A stretch of DNA of 64,000 nucleotides from Pedobacter miscanthi. GTDB taxonomy: Bacteria; Bacteroidota; Bacteroidia; Sphingobacteriales; Sphingobacteriaceae. Below, piece after piece: positions 23,450-33,494 of this stretch (the first letter of the stretch is position 1; each line of letters begins with the position of its first letter). The stretch is from contig NZ_QNQU01000011.1 in NCBI RefSeq assembly GCF_003315595.1, positions 160,539 through 224,538 on the forward strand, given 5' to 3'. A program made the position numbers and the translations under genes. The notes under the pieces were generated by a model that saw only the letters and a program-made list of their open reading frames with translations, was not told where the DNA came from and searched no databases.

Positions 23450-24334
23450 TTACCCAACCACCAACATCTTCTTATACTCCTTCGGCGTAACTCCTTTAGC
23501 CAGCTTAAAAAATTTATTAAAATTAGAAAGGTTATTAAAACCGCACGAATAAGCCAGTTCGCTGATCTGCTGGTCGCTTTGTGCCATTAATTTACAGGCG
23601 TGGCCAATCCTTACTTCATTTACAAAAGCCACAAATGTTTTTTGAGTCCGTTTTTTAAAATAACGGCAGAAAGCCTGTTTATTCATATTCGTCATTTCAG
23701 CTGCGGTACTGAGCAAAATTTCCTGATTAAAGTTGTCGAAAACATATTTTAAAATTTTGTCCATTCTGTCATTATCTTTCAACTGGTAATTATTGGTGTA
23801 ACCAGGGCTGGTTAAAAGTTCATAGTCTTTTGCAGAACACAGTAGATTTAAAATTTCGAGCACAGCAATCAGTCGTCCGATTTCTTCTGTTTGCGATGCC
23901 ACTTTTAACATCAGTTCCTTTAATTGAGTCTTCAATTCATTACCGAATTTCATTCCCCTTTTGGCCAGTTGAAAAAAGTTTTTGATCCGCTGGATATTAT
24001 CCGGTTCCCTAAAGACATCGAGGATTTTATCAGGATGTATAAAAATCGAAACCGAACGGGCATGTGGCTGCGAATCGGCAGCTTTAAAATATTGATTGCT
24101 GTTATGCCATACATGTGGCAAATTAGAACCTATAAAAATGAGTTCATCAGAACCAAAATTTTCAATGCTATCACCTACCATGCGCCGCCCTTCACTCTCT
24201 AAAGTATAAGTGAGCTGGCATTCTTCGTGAAAATGGAATTCGGTCGAAAAATAAGGCGCATCAACAACTTTTAGACTGTAAATGTCGTTTGTTTTTCCAT
24301 CTAATATTTTTGCAAAAACGGGCTTCATATCCAC
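23450..24334 (-). CDS. AraC-family transcriptional regulator with cupin sensor
   Basis: 294 aa. The N-terminal ~100 residues form a cupin-like beta-barrel (TEFHFHEECQLTYTL with clustered His/Glu, then SNLPHVWHN). The C-terminal ~100 residues carry two helix-turn-helices of AraC type: STAAEMTNMNKQAFCRYFKKR, then ISELAYSCGFNNLSNFNKFF followed by KGVTPKEYKK. Such regulators bind a sugar or related ligand and activate adjacent genes. It is divergent from the SDR/fuconate dehydratase/symporter operon across 166 bases, so it is the likely controller of that operon and perhaps of susCD. Confidence 0.92.
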   Translation of the reverse strand: MDMKPVFAKILDGKTNDIYSLKVVDAPYFSTEFHFHEECQLTYTLESEGRRMVGDSIENFGSDELIFIGSNLPHVWHNSNQYFKAADSQPHARSVSIFIHPDKILDVFREPDNIQRIKNFFQLAKRGMKFGNELKTQLKELMLKVASQTEEIGRLIAVLEILNLLCSAKDYELLTSPGYTNNYQLKDNDRMDKILKYVFDNFNQEILLSTAAEMTNMNKQAFCRYFKKRTQKTFVAFVNEVRIGHACKLMAQSDQQISELAYSCGFNNLSNFNKFFKLAKGVTPKEYKKMLVVG

Positions 24335-24500
24335 ATTTTTATTATTTATTTAATCGCGAAAGCAATCAATATTACCGAAATTATTATTCAATATACAAAA
24401 TTAAGCTAATATAACATCAGCAATAGCAAATCTCATTTTAGTGATTGCCATTTTTCGTCTATAAATTAGCTACTCATAACCAAATATTAAAAACACAGGC
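24335..24500. promoter_or_regulatory. divergent control region, AraC gene / sugar operon
   Basis: 166 AT-rich bases between the two divergent starts. TCAATAT occurs twice (about 24367 and 24390) with a GAAATTATTATT spacer, a possible pair of regulator half-sites. No exact TAnnTTTG element seen. Confidence 0.35.
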
Positions 24501-25265
24501 ATGCTCAAAAATAAGATTGTGGTTGTCACTGGTGGTGGCGATGGCATAGGCTGGGAATGTGCAAAAGCTTATGTAAGAGCAGGCGCAACCGTATGCATTA
24601 TTGATAAAAACCCCTTACCAGATGAAAAACTGGACGCGCTTACCCTTACCGAAAATTTAGTTTTAATCTGCAATTTAACCAACGAAACAGCTGTTGCAGC
24701 AGCTTTTAATAGCATTATTAAAAAATATGGCCAGATAGATGCCATCCACAATAATGCGGCAATTGCACATCCATCAAAAACATTGGATGAAACCAGCAAT
24801 ACAGAATGGGATTTATTAATGGATGTAAATTTAAAAAGTATCCTGTATACCACCCGTTACGGAATAGCACATTTAAAAAAATCGGAGGGCTGCATTTTAA
24901 ATACCAGCTCGATGGTGGGCAGCATCGGGCAGGATAACCATGCCGTTTATGTAGCTACCAAAGGAGCAATAAATGCCCTTACCAAAGCCATGGCATTAGA
25001 TTATGCGCCATTCAAAATCAGGGTAAATGCAGTATCGCCCGCAGCAGTAAATACACCAACCTTAAAGGCCTGGAGCGAAGAACAGCCTAACCAGAACGAA
25101 ATCGAAACTTACCTCAATAAACTACAGCCCTTGGGTAATATGCCCGAAGGCGATGTAATTGCCGATTCCTGTGTATTTCTTTTGAGCAATGCAGCCCGTT
25201 TCATTACCGGAACAATTTTACCCGTAAGCGGTGGCGCAGAACTAGGTTACAGAACATTAATATAG
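24501..25265 (+). CDS. SDR-family dehydrogenase of the sugar-acid operon
   Basis: 254 aa classical short-chain dehydrogenase. Cofactor loop TGGGDGIG (10-17), Asp35 after strand 2 (CIIDKN) suggesting NAD(H), NNAA (84-87), Asn110, Ser137, Tyr150 and Lys154 (YVATK), and C-terminal ITGTILPVSGGAE. It is 6 bases upstream of the fuconate-dehydratase-like gene. In the non-phosphorylating L-fucose route an SDR oxidises either L-fucose or 2-keto-3-deoxy-L-fuconate. One of these roles is inferred from context. The sequence alone does not say which. Confidence 0.88.
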   Translation: MLKNKIVVVTGGGDGIGWECAKAYVRAGATVCIIDKNPLPDEKLDALTLTENLVLICNLTNETAVAAAFNSIIKKYGQIDAIHNNAAIAHPSKTLDETSNTEWDLLMDVNLKSILYTTRYGIAHLKKSEGCILNTSSMVGSIGQDNHAVYVATKGAINALTKAMALDYAPFKIRVNAVSPAAVNTPTLKAWSEEQPNQNEIETYLNKLQPLGNMPEGDVIADSCVFLLSNAARFITGTILPVSGGAELGYRTLI

Positions 25266-25271
25266 TAAAAC

Positions 25272-26489
25272 ATGATCGATAAAATACAGATTCAGGATAA
25301 AAGATTTGACCTGGCAACCGGTGCCGGAAGTGATGCCATCCATAAAGATCCACAATATTCTTATGCCGTAACACAGTTAACCGAAAACGGCAAAACCGGA
25401 ACGGGGCTGGCTTTTACGCTTGGCGCAGGCAACGACCTGGTTTGTAATGCCGCTAAATTTTATGCCGATACCTTAAAAGGAATTGAAGTTGAAGAACTGA
25501 TGGGGAATTTCGGACAAACCTTTAAAAAACTGTCGAACGAGCAGCAATTTAGGTGGCTGGGACCGCATAAAGGAGTGGTTCACCTAGGCTTGGCTTCGGT
25601 AACCAATGCCTGTTTCGATCTTTGGGCAAAAAAACGTGGTGTTCCCCTCTGGAAATTACTGATTGATTTAAGTCCCGAAGAAATTGTAAATACCCTCGAT
25701 TTATCCTACCTGGAAGATGTACTCACCCGTGAAGAAGCCATTGAAATGCTGCAAAGTCAGGTGGCTTCAAAAAAATCAAGGACAGGGATTTTAGAAAAGG
25801 GTTATTCCGGTTACGATACTTCTGTGGGCTGGTTTAACTACGACGACGAAAAAGTACGCGAAAACTGCAAAAAGGCAATCGACAACGGTTTTACTGCCAT
25901 GAAATTAAAGGTGGGTTCAACCGATCCAAAACGCGATATCCGCAGGGCAAATATTGTGCGGGAAGTAGCAGGAGAAACTTCAAAAGTGATGCTCGATGCC
26001 AACCAGCAGTGGACATTGCCACAGGCCATTTCTATCTGTAAGGAATTAAAACAGATGAACCCTTATTGGGTAGAAGAACCCACACATCCCGATGATGTAC
26101 TGGCGCATCAAAGCCTGGCAAAGGCCATTACACCTGTAAAACTGGCTTTGGGCGAACATGTGCCCAACCGCATTATTTTTAAAAACTACCTGCAAACGGG
26201 CTGTACCAGTTTTGCACAAGTTGATGCCGTACGCGTGGGCGGCGTAAGCGAGTTTATGACCATCAGTTTAATGTGTAAAAAATTTGGCGTTCCGGTAGTG
26301 CCACATGTGGGCGACATGGGCCAGTTACACCAACACCTGGTCTTGTTTAACCATATTGCCATGGGGCACGAAGCTTTGTTTTTAGAACATATCCCCCATT
26401 TAAAACAGCACTTTGTAAACCCGATCAAAATTGAGAACGGCGTGTACATCACCCCGCAGGAAACTGGCAGCAGTTGTGATTTAAAGTAG
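25272..26489 (+). CDS. enolase-superfamily sugar acid dehydratase, L-fuconate dehydratase-like
   Basis: 405 aa. Mandelate-racemase-type enolase with all expected catalytic residues: KxK pair K211/K213 (KLKVG), metal ligands D242 (LDANQQW), E268 (WVEEP) and E295 (GEHVPNR), and His345 (PHVGD) paired with an upstream Asp. N-terminal AFTLGAGND and WLGPHKGVVHLGLA are, as I remember them, hallmarks of FucD rather than of galactonate or gluconate dehydratases. The reaction is L-fuconate to 2-keto-3-deoxy-L-fuconate. It is shorter than typical FucD (~430-440 aa). It is cotranscribed with an SDR and a symporter, supporting sugar-acid catabolism. Confidence 0.85.
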   Translation: MIDKIQIQDKRFDLATGAGSDAIHKDPQYSYAVTQLTENGKTGTGLAFTLGAGNDLVCNAAKFYADTLKGIEVEELMGNFGQTFKKLSNEQQFRWLGPHKGVVHLGLASVTNACFDLWAKKRGVPLWKLLIDLSPEEIVNTLDLSYLEDVLTREEAIEMLQSQVASKKSRTGILEKGYSGYDTSVGWFNYDDEKVRENCKKAIDNGFTAMKLKVGSTDPKRDIRRANIVREVAGETSKVMLDANQQWTLPQAISICKELKQMNPYWVEEPTHPDDVLAHQSLAKAITPVKLALGEHVPNRIIFKNYLQTGCTSFAQVDAVRVGGVSEFMTISLMCKKFGVPVVPHVGDMGQLHQHLVLFNHIAMGHEALFLEHIPHLKQHFVNPIKIENGVYITPQETGSSCDLK

Positions 26490-26505
26490 ATTAAAGAAGC
26501 CGGAT

Positions 26506-28158
26506 ATGATCAGCACCATTGATATTGTAATTACCATCGCCTACGTTTTATTCATTGTAACTATAGGCCTGTGGACGGGTACAAGAAAGAAAAAGAATGC
26601 GGAAACCACCAGTGGCGAATATTTTTTAGCAGGAAAAAGCTTAAAATGGCCCATGATCGGTTTGGCGCTGTTTGCCACCAATATCTCCTGCCTGCACTTG
26701 GTAAGTCTGGCGCAGAGCGGATTCGACAGTGGGCTGTTAAATGGCAATTTCGAATGGATGGCTGCTTTTACGCTTATCCTCTTAGCCTTGCTGTTTATTC
26801 CTTTTTATATCCGCTCGGGCATCTCTACTCTACCTGATTTTCTGGAACGCCGCTATAACCGTGTCTGCAGAGATTGGCTTGCCTTTATTTCCATATTATC
26901 GGCCATTATTATCCATATTGCTTTTTCATTTTTGGCTGGTGGCATTGTACTCGAAACTTTATTTGGCATCAACATGTACACCAGTATTATCGTAATTGCA
27001 GCCTTAACAGGTCTATACACCATTATTGGTGGCTTAAAAGCAGTAGTAGTTACCGAAACCATACAGAGCCTCGTATTAATTACAGGTGCCATCATCATCA
27101 CCGTATTTGCCTGGAACAAAATTGGCGGATGGGAACAGATGGCAGCTGTACTGGAAAAAGAAAATACGATGGATAAGATCAGCATGTTGCGGCCAATTGG
27201 CGACCCGAGCGGCATGAGCTGGGTTGCGGTGTTTTTGGGTTATCCGATACTTGGCATCTGGTACTGGTGTGCCGATCAAACCATTGTACAGCGCGTATTA
27301 GGTGCCAAAAATGAAAATCATGCACGGGTTGGTGTTTTGTTCTGTGGTTTTATTAAAATCCTTCCGGTATTTATTTTTGTTTTGCCCGGTCTTTTCGCTT
27401 ATGCATTATATAAATCGGGTTCGATGGATTTAAGTTCCCTGCAACATATCGGCGCTAATGGCGAAAGTATACTCAATACCAAAGGGATTTACACCTTAAT
27501 GATTACCCAGCTTTTACCCAAAGGCTTGGTAGGCATTTTAGTCGCGGCACTACTATCCGGATTAATGAGCCAGATTGCGGGTGCATTAAACTCCATTGCC
27601 ACTTTAAGCAGTTACGACCTCTATAAACGCTTTAAGCCCGAAACTACCGATAAACAACTGGTTATAGTAGGCCGGTGGTCGGCAGGTATAGCACTTATAT
27701 TGTCAATTGCACTTTTACCTTTATTAAACAGTTATCAAAGTTTGTTCGAAGGCATAAACGATGTCATTGCACACATTGCTCCGCCCATTACCTGCGTATT
27801 TTTATTAGGCGTTTTCTGGAAAAAAGCATCGGCCAAAGGTGCACAGTATACGCTATTGATCGGCTCTATTCTAGGCGTAGCAGTATTTATGGTGAATAAA
27901 ATATACGGTAATGAAACCTTTATAGGTAAAATCCCCTTCATGATGATGGCATTTTATCTATTCTGCCTGTGCGTGCTTACCCAGATTGTGTTTTCATATA
28001 TTTATCCTGTAAAACATACTGCTCAAAGCGAGGTTTTGTACTGGAAATCGGTTTGGGAACCTTTACAAAGCAAAGGCTGGAGCGGTATCGGCAATTACAA
28101 AACCTTGTCGGCTTTACTACTTTTATTAATGGCTGTGCTGTATTGGAAATTCCGCTGA
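26506..28158 (+). CDS. sodium/solute symporter, SGLT-like (SSS family)
   Basis: 550 aa with about 14 membrane helices. N-terminal DIVITIAYVLFIVTIGLWTG, the GEYFLAGKSLKWPMIGLALFATNIS segment and GLYTIIGGLKAVVVTE are signatures of SLC5-type sodium:sugar symporters. GIWYWCADQTIVQRVLGAKN is diagnostic of the SGLT subgroup. It imports a monosaccharide or sugar acid with Na+ across the inner membrane. It is the third gene of the AraC-flanked operon, 16 bases after the dehydratase. With that gene the likely cargo is L-fucose or a related deoxysugar (inference). Confidence 0.92.
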   Translation: MISTIDIVITIAYVLFIVTIGLWTGTRKKKNAETTSGEYFLAGKSLKWPMIGLALFATNISCLHLVSLAQSGFDSGLLNGNFEWMAAFTLILLALLFIPFYIRSGISTLPDFLERRYNRVCRDWLAFISILSAIIIHIAFSFLAGGIVLETLFGINMYTSIIVIAALTGLYTIIGGLKAVVVTETIQSLVLITGAIIITVFAWNKIGGWEQMAAVLEKENTMDKISMLRPIGDPSGMSWVAVFLGYPILGIWYWCADQTIVQRVLGAKNENHARVGVLFCGFIKILPVFIFVLPGLFAYALYKSGSMDLSSLQHIGANGESILNTKGIYTLMITQLLPKGLVGILVAALLSGLMSQIAGALNSIATLSSYDLYKRFKPETTDKQLVIVGRWSAGIALILSIALLPLLNSYQSLFEGINDVIAHIAPPITCVFLLGVFWKKASAKGAQYTLLIGSILGVAVFMVNKIYGNETFIGKIPFMMMAFYLFCLCVLTQIVFSYIYPVKHTAQSEVLYWKSVWEPLQSKGWSGIGNYKTLSALLLLLMAVLYWKFR

Positions 28159-28665
28159 TTAAAAGTGGTGATGGCATGTTTATCCATTTTGGCATTAATC
28201 ATTTAACGAACCAGATGTTTAATGTCACAATAACAATAACCCCCGATCAATGGGTAAAAGATGCCTGAAAAAGGATAATTTATCCTACACTAATAATAAA
28301 ATGCCAATATAACGTAGTTATTTGCAAATATTAAAGAATTTATTGCCTGTTTTAATCTATAACTTAGTTAAGACGCATACGTAAATCAATCTATTATAGT
28401 GTACTAACTTTTGAATAGCATAAGTAAAGTTATTTTTCTTCTGTTTAAAATATAAAAACCGATACGCCCTACCCGATCCCTGTTAGGAGTATCAGCTAAT
28501 TATAAACCCGGTGTTCATCACCGATGTTCTAAAAAATGCTTTAGAAATATCCCGTTTTTTAATATCCCACAAAACCATCAATGGCATGCGCAATATGCCA
28601 ACATGGACTTAGTAGTGAATACGATTTAAAATAATTAATCGAAATATAAACCAAATTAAACTATT
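28159..28665. other. long leader region of susC
   Basis: 507 AT-rich bases between the symporter and susC. No believable ORF; frames crossing 27969-28268 are shadows of the symporter. No clear T-tract hairpin directly after 28158. Possible promoter material around 28395-28415 (ACTAACTTTTGAATAG) is one base off the TAnnTTTG spacing. The long gap suggests susCD has its own promoter and a long 5' leader. Confidence 0.45.
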
Positions 28666-31600
28666 ATGAAGTCGGAACTAAAAAAAATGGGTTGGCATTG
28701 TTTTTTAACAGTATTTACAATTTGCTTATGCATATATAATGCCAGGGCGCAAACGATAATAAAAGGGCAGATTTTTGATACTACAAATCAACCTTTACCA
28801 GGCGCTACAGTTACAAATCTAAGTTCAAAAGAAAGGAGCAAAACCATTTCAGACAGCAATGGTGAATTTAGCATTTCCGGAGAAAAAGGCAATAAACTGG
28901 AGGTTACAATGATCGGCTACGCCGGTAAACAGATTACGATCCAAAACCTCGAAAAACTGAACATCACCCTGCAGGAAAGCGATAATAACCTCGATGAAGT
29001 TATTGTAGTGGGTTATGGAACACAAAAGAAAATCAATCTTTCAGGTTCCGTTTCTACAGTAACTGGTAAAACCCTAACGGAACGGCCTATACCTAATGTA
29101 CAAAATTTATTACAGGGAAGGGTTAGTGGGTTGGATGTTGTACAATCTACAGGCGAACCCGGTAGAGATGGCGCTAATTTCAGGCTCAGGGGTTTTGGTT
29201 CAACGGGTGCTTCACCCAACCCCTTAGTGCTGATAGATGGTGTTATTGGTACAATGAGTAATTTATCGCCACATGATATTGAAAGTGTAACGGTTTTAAA
29301 AGATGCTTCTTCTGCATCCATATACGGTGCAAGAGCGGCCAATGGCGTAATATTGGTAACTACTAAAAAGGGCAAGGCTGGCACCAATGTAATTGAATAC
29401 AATGGTAATTATGGCCTTAGTTACGCAACAAAATATCCGGACCTGATTACAAATTCGGTTACGTATATGGAAATGTATAATCAGGCCAAAGCCAGAAGCG
29501 GACAGCCCGCCCAATACACCCAGGCACAGATTGATGCTTACAGGAATAACCCCAACAGCGAACAGTACCCAAATTTTAACTGGCTTGATTATGTATTGGG
29601 TAAAGGCCCTATCCAAAACCATAACCTTGGATTTTCTGGCGGTACAGATAAAAGCACGTATAACTTATCATTAAACTATCTCGATCAGGACGCGATAACC
29701 AAAGGTTATAAATATAAGCGTTACAACGCGCTATTAGATTATACCAACCGGGTACACAACAGGGTAAAAGTTGGCACCAATGTAAATTTCTCTTATGAAG
29801 ATTTTAAAGCACCCTGGTTAACCAACGATGATTTGTTATTGCTTGCCTATGCATCAGCACCTACATTTAAGCCTTTCTTACCTGATGGAAGTGGTAGAGT
29901 TGCCAGCAGAGACTATGTTTCGAGTGGAGGAACAAACAGAACGGTAGAAGAGGTATATAATACAGGTGGCCAGTTTACCAAAAATTATAATGTTAATGCA
30001 CAGGCTTATGTTGATGTAGATATTCTGAAAGGTTTAAAGTGGACCACAAAAGCGGCAATTACTTTTTTTAACCAGGATTTTAGGAACCGTCAGTTTGGCT
30101 CACCATCTTTTGCATATCAACCAAACGCAAGCGGAATTTATGAGCAGGTTAGCAACGGCAATCCCAATTTTGTTGGTTTACGGCAAAGTTCTGCCAGAAA
30201 CATTACCAAAACGCTTTACAGTACATTTAATTACAATAAAACATTTGCCAATGCACACAATTTTAGCGCATTAGCAGGATACGAGCAACAGGATAACCGC
30301 AGTACCAGTATCGGTGGCAATCGCTTCGATTTCCCGAACAACACCATTATGGAACTAGACGGAAGTTCGCCAATCAACCAAACCCTTAACGGTAGTTCTT
30401 TCGAGTGGGGTTTACAATCGTTATTTGGCAGGGTTAATTATGACTATAAAGGAAAATACCTATTAGAAGGAAATATCAGGTATGATGGTACTTCAAGGGT
30501 AGATCCAAGATACCGCTGGGGCACTTTTGGTGGTGGATCGGCTGCCTGGAAAATATCTGAAGAAAGTTTTATTAAAGACAATATTTCATGGATCGACAAT
30601 TTAAAGTTAAGAGCCTCTTACGGAGTTCTCGGCAATCAGGAAATTACAAACCCTGATGGTAGTGCCAACTATTATCCTTATCAGGATATACTTCCTCTAA
30701 CAAGTTACCCGTTTACTGGCCTAAGCTCAGGCGTACAGCTCACACGTTTAACTACCAAAGATTTACGCTGGGAAAAAACGGCAATAGCCGATTTCGGGTT
30801 GGATTTTGATCTTTTTAAAGGTTTGTTTGGTGCAACTGTAAGCTGGTACAACAAAAATACTACCGATATATTGGCGCAACGTGCTGATTTACCTGCAAGT
30901 GTTGGTTTAACCTCCCCGATTGTTAATGCAGGTGCCATGACAAATAAGGGCATTGAGATAGAACTGAGGCACCAAAACCGAATCGGCGAGTTTACCTACG
31001 GTGCAAATTTTATATTTCATAGTTATAGAAATAAGGTAACCAAAGTACTGGCCGAAACACTGGGCACATTTGAGGTAGGGCAACCATACAATAATTTTTT
31101 TGTGTACGATTGGATCGGAATTTTCCAAAGTCAGGCAGAAATTAACGCTTCTCCTAAACAGCCTAGCTCAGGGGTATTAAAACCTGGCGACTTAAAGATC
31201 AGAGATGTTGATGGAAATGGCACAGTGGGTCCGGAAGATAGGATCCGCATCAGCAGATTCCCTGATTTCACTTATTCATTTGGTTTAAATGCAGCTTATA
31301 AAGGTTTTAATTTAAGTGCATTTTTTCAGGGCGTACAAGGTCAAAAGGTACAGGTTAGCCAATGGGGATATGAGCCATTTATGCAGGGTTCTGCTCCACC
31401 TTCAAAATTTTTAGATGCCTGGTCGCCAACCAATCCAAGCAATACAGTACCAGCAGTATATCTTACAGGTTATCAAGGTGTATCGGGATATTCTTCAACA
31501 TATTTTATACAGGATGCCTCGTACTTACGGTTGAAAAACCTATACCTCTCTTATACGCTGCCTGAAAAAATTGCAAAAAAAATAGCATCACAAGGCATAA

Positions 31601-31737
31601 CCATATATGTTTCGGGCGACAACCTGATTACCTGGACAAAATATGAAGGAAATGACCCCGAAAGAGCTGGTTCTGGCAGATTTGCCCAGTTCCCGCAACT
31701 TCGGATTTATACCGCTGGCTTAAAGGTTAAATTTTAA
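28666..31737 (+). CDS. SusC-like TonB-dependent outer-membrane transporter
   Basis: 1023 aa. Signal peptide to about residue 29 (ARAQ), a carboxypeptidase-regulatory-like domain (about 32-107, IKGQIFDTTNQPLPGATV...), TonB-box-like DEVIVVGYGTQKK (about 109-121), a plug domain with VLIDGVIG and GARAANGVILVTTKKG, then a 22-strand barrel ending LRIYTAGLKVKF. No FecR-interaction (STN) domain, so it is not sigma/anti-sigma controlled. It imports glycans or oligosaccharides with its SusD partner, which starts 20 bases later. Its neighbours suggest a fucose-containing or deoxysugar-rich ligand. Confidence 0.95.
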   Translation: MKSELKKMGWHCFLTVFTICLCIYNARAQTIIKGQIFDTTNQPLPGATVTNLSSKERSKTISDSNGEFSISGEKGNKLEVTMIGYAGKQITIQNLEKLNITLQESDNNLDEVIVVGYGTQKKINLSGSVSTVTGKTLTERPIPNVQNLLQGRVSGLDVVQSTGEPGRDGANFRLRGFGSTGASPNPLVLIDGVIGTMSNLSPHDIESVTVLKDASSASIYGARAANGVILVTTKKGKAGTNVIEYNGNYGLSYATKYPDLITNSVTYMEMYNQAKARSGQPAQYTQAQIDAYRNNPNSEQYPNFNWLDYVLGKGPIQNHNLGFSGGTDKSTYNLSLNYLDQDAITKGYKYKRYNALLDYTNRVHNRVKVGTNVNFSYEDFKAPWLTNDDLLLLAYASAPTFKPFLPDGSGRVASRDYVSSGGTNRTVEEVYNTGGQFTKNYNVNAQAYVDVDILKGLKWTTKAAITFFNQDFRNRQFGSPSFAYQPNASGIYEQVSNGNPNFVGLRQSSARNITKTLYSTFNYNKTFANAHNFSALAGYEQQDNRSTSIGGNRFDFPNNTIMELDGSSPINQTLNGSSFEWGLQSLFGRVNYDYKGKYLLEGNIRYDGTSRVDPRYRWGTFGGGSAAWKISEESFIKDNISWIDNLKLRASYGVLGNQEITNPDGSANYYPYQDILPLTSYPFTGLSSGVQLTRLTTKDLRWEKTAIADFGLDFDLFKGLFGATVSWYNKNTTDILAQRADLPASVGLTSPIVNAGAMTNKGIEIELRHQNRIGEFTYGANFIFHSYRNKVTKVLAETLGTFEVGQPYNNFFVYDWIGIFQSQAEINASPKQPSSGVLKPGDLKIRDVDGNGTVGPEDRIRISRFPDFTYSFGLNAAYKGFNLSAFFQGVQGQKVQVSQWGYEPFMQGSAPPSKFLDAWSPTNPSNTVPAVYLTGYQGVSGYSSTYFIQDASYLRLKNLYLSYTLPEKIAKKIASQGITIYVSGDNLITWTKYEGNDPERAGSGRFAQFPQLRIYTAGLKVKF

Positions 31738-31756
31738 TCTGTTAAAGAAAAATAAA

Positions 31757-33277
31757 ATGAAAACACGTCAAACCAACATATCTTTAATCATACTGATTAT
31801 AATTGGATTATTAACATCCTGCCAAAAGGATTTTTTGGATAAAGACCCTACCACAGCAATATCTGCCGGTGCTTTCTGGAAAACCGATTCAGATGTACAA
31901 CTGGCCTTAACAGGCGTTTATAAACGTCTGCAAAATGGCTTTTTAGGTCACCGGAAATTATGGCTCGATACCTATTCTGATAATGCACTGGATAGGCACT
32001 CTTTTTACGGTTTTGGTAATTTAACGCAGGGCATCGTAAACTCCAGTAATGTGCCGAGCGCTTTTTACGCAATTCCCTATCAGGGCATAGCAGGCTGCAA
32101 TTTTTTTCTTGATAATGTAGATAAAGCGCCTATCACCGAGGCTTCTAAAACTACCTATAAAGCTGAAGTCAGATTTCTGAGGGCCATGTTTTATTTCGAG
32201 CTGGCACAGGCTTTTGGTGGTGTAATTGTATACAAAACAGCGCCACAAACGGTTGAAGATTCAAAAATCAAAAAAAGCACAAAAGAAGAAGTGTTAAAAT
32301 TTGTACATGATGAACTCGATTTTGCAGTTGCCAGCTTACCAGATGTTCCGTATAATGGGCATGCCGTAAAAGGTAGTGCACAGGCACTTCAGGCTAAAGT
32401 TTATCTTGCCGAACAAAACTGGCAGAAAGCATTAGAGTTTTGCAATGCTGTAATTGCCGGTGGCAAATATCAAATTTACCAGGGAGGTTATCCTAATCTT
32501 TTTCTTACCGCAACGCAACAAAATAATCCCGAAATCATATTTTCAACCAAATATCTTTCTCCTAATAATCCCCAGGGTGATGAAGGTGTACTGGTTGAAA
32601 TTGGCTGGTATGGTTCGATAGCTCCGTACCAAAACCTGGTTGATGAGTACGAAATGAATAACGGAAAAATGATTACTGAAGCCGGTTCAGGTTATAATTC
32701 TGCCGACCCATATACCAACAGAGATCCCCGTTTAAAATTTACGATAAAAGTACCTACCGAAAAATACATCAATCCGGATGGCTCGATATTTAATGAATCA
32801 GATCCATTATTAACTACCTACTCACAGAAAAAATATATAGATCTTTCGAAGCTTCCTTTCGATCGGACCAAAACGCCACTTACCGATCAAAACATCATCC
32901 ATTTACGTTATGCCGATGTTTTACTCATGTTTGCAGAAGCTAAAAATGAAATAAGCGGCCCGGATGCAACGATCTATAATGCTTTGGATGCAATCAGAAC
33001 AAGAAAAAGTGTCGAAATGCCACCGGTAGATCAAATCATATATAATTCAAAAGATAAACTCAGGGATTTTATTCTCCATGAAAGAAGAATTGAGCTGGCA
33101 CTGGAAGGACAGCGTTATTACGATCTGAAAAGAAGAAATCTGATGGAACCAAAATTGGCACCGCTCAAAAACCCAGGAGGTGTACCATTGAAATTTGGAG
33201 AGAAAAACAATGTACTACCATTCCCACAAAGTGAGCTGGATAAGAACAAACAACTACAACAAAATCCGCAATATTAA
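31757..33277 (+). CDS. SusD/RagB-family surface glycan-binding lipoprotein
   Basis: 506 aa. Lipoprotein signal MKTRQTNISLIILIIIGLLTSC with the lipobox Cys at 22, then QKDFLDKDPTTA, a classic SusD start. The TPR-rich helical scaffold is visible (VRFLRAMFYFELAQAFGG, SAQALQAKVYLAEQNWQKALEF). C-terminal features are LRYADVLLMFAEAKNE and ILHERRIELALEGQRYYDLKR. It forms the lid of the SusC channel at the cell surface and captures the glycan. No glycoside hydrolase follows it, so the locus depends on enzymes elsewhere or takes up already small sugars. Confidence 0.96.
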   Translation: MKTRQTNISLIILIIIGLLTSCQKDFLDKDPTTAISAGAFWKTDSDVQLALTGVYKRLQNGFLGHRKLWLDTYSDNALDRHSFYGFGNLTQGIVNSSNVPSAFYAIPYQGIAGCNFFLDNVDKAPITEASKTTYKAEVRFLRAMFYFELAQAFGGVIVYKTAPQTVEDSKIKKSTKEEVLKFVHDELDFAVASLPDVPYNGHAVKGSAQALQAKVYLAEQNWQKALEFCNAVIAGGKYQIYQGGYPNLFLTATQQNNPEIIFSTKYLSPNNPQGDEGVLVEIGWYGSIAPYQNLVDEYEMNNGKMITEAGSGYNSADPYTNRDPRLKFTIKVPTEKYINPDGSIFNESDPLLTTYSQKKYIDLSKLPFDRTKTPLTDQNIIHLRYADVLLMFAEAKNEISGPDATIYNALDAIRTRKSVEMPPVDQIIYNSKDKLRDFILHERRIELALEGQRYYDLKRRNLMEPKLAPLKNPGGVPLKFGEKNNVLPFPQSELDKNKQLQQNPQY

Positions 33278-33280
33278 TAA

Positions 33281-33322
33281 AAAATATACGTCAGCCCGGA
33301 GTTGGGTTGGCGTATATTTTCA
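33281..33322 (+). terminator. terminator-like hairpin after susD
   Basis: AAAATATACGTCA pairs with TTGGCGTATATTTT around a GC-rich loop, 3 bases after the susD stop. Confidence 0.65.
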
Positions 33323-33494
33323 ATATTTATGTATGGCTGATGGCAGGGATGGGGATAGCTGATGGTATGTAAATCCATCATATAACAAAAAGGCCTAACC
33401 TTGATATATAAGAAGAACTCAAAAATTACTCTTAAATAAACAAAAACCAATCTACAACTGTACTGTTCTATATCAATAGTTAATACTTAAGATT

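Noticed and set aside
27969..28268. 99-codon frame at the end of the symporter gene
   Set aside because: Mostly a shadow of the symporter in another frame, with no domain or ribosome site.
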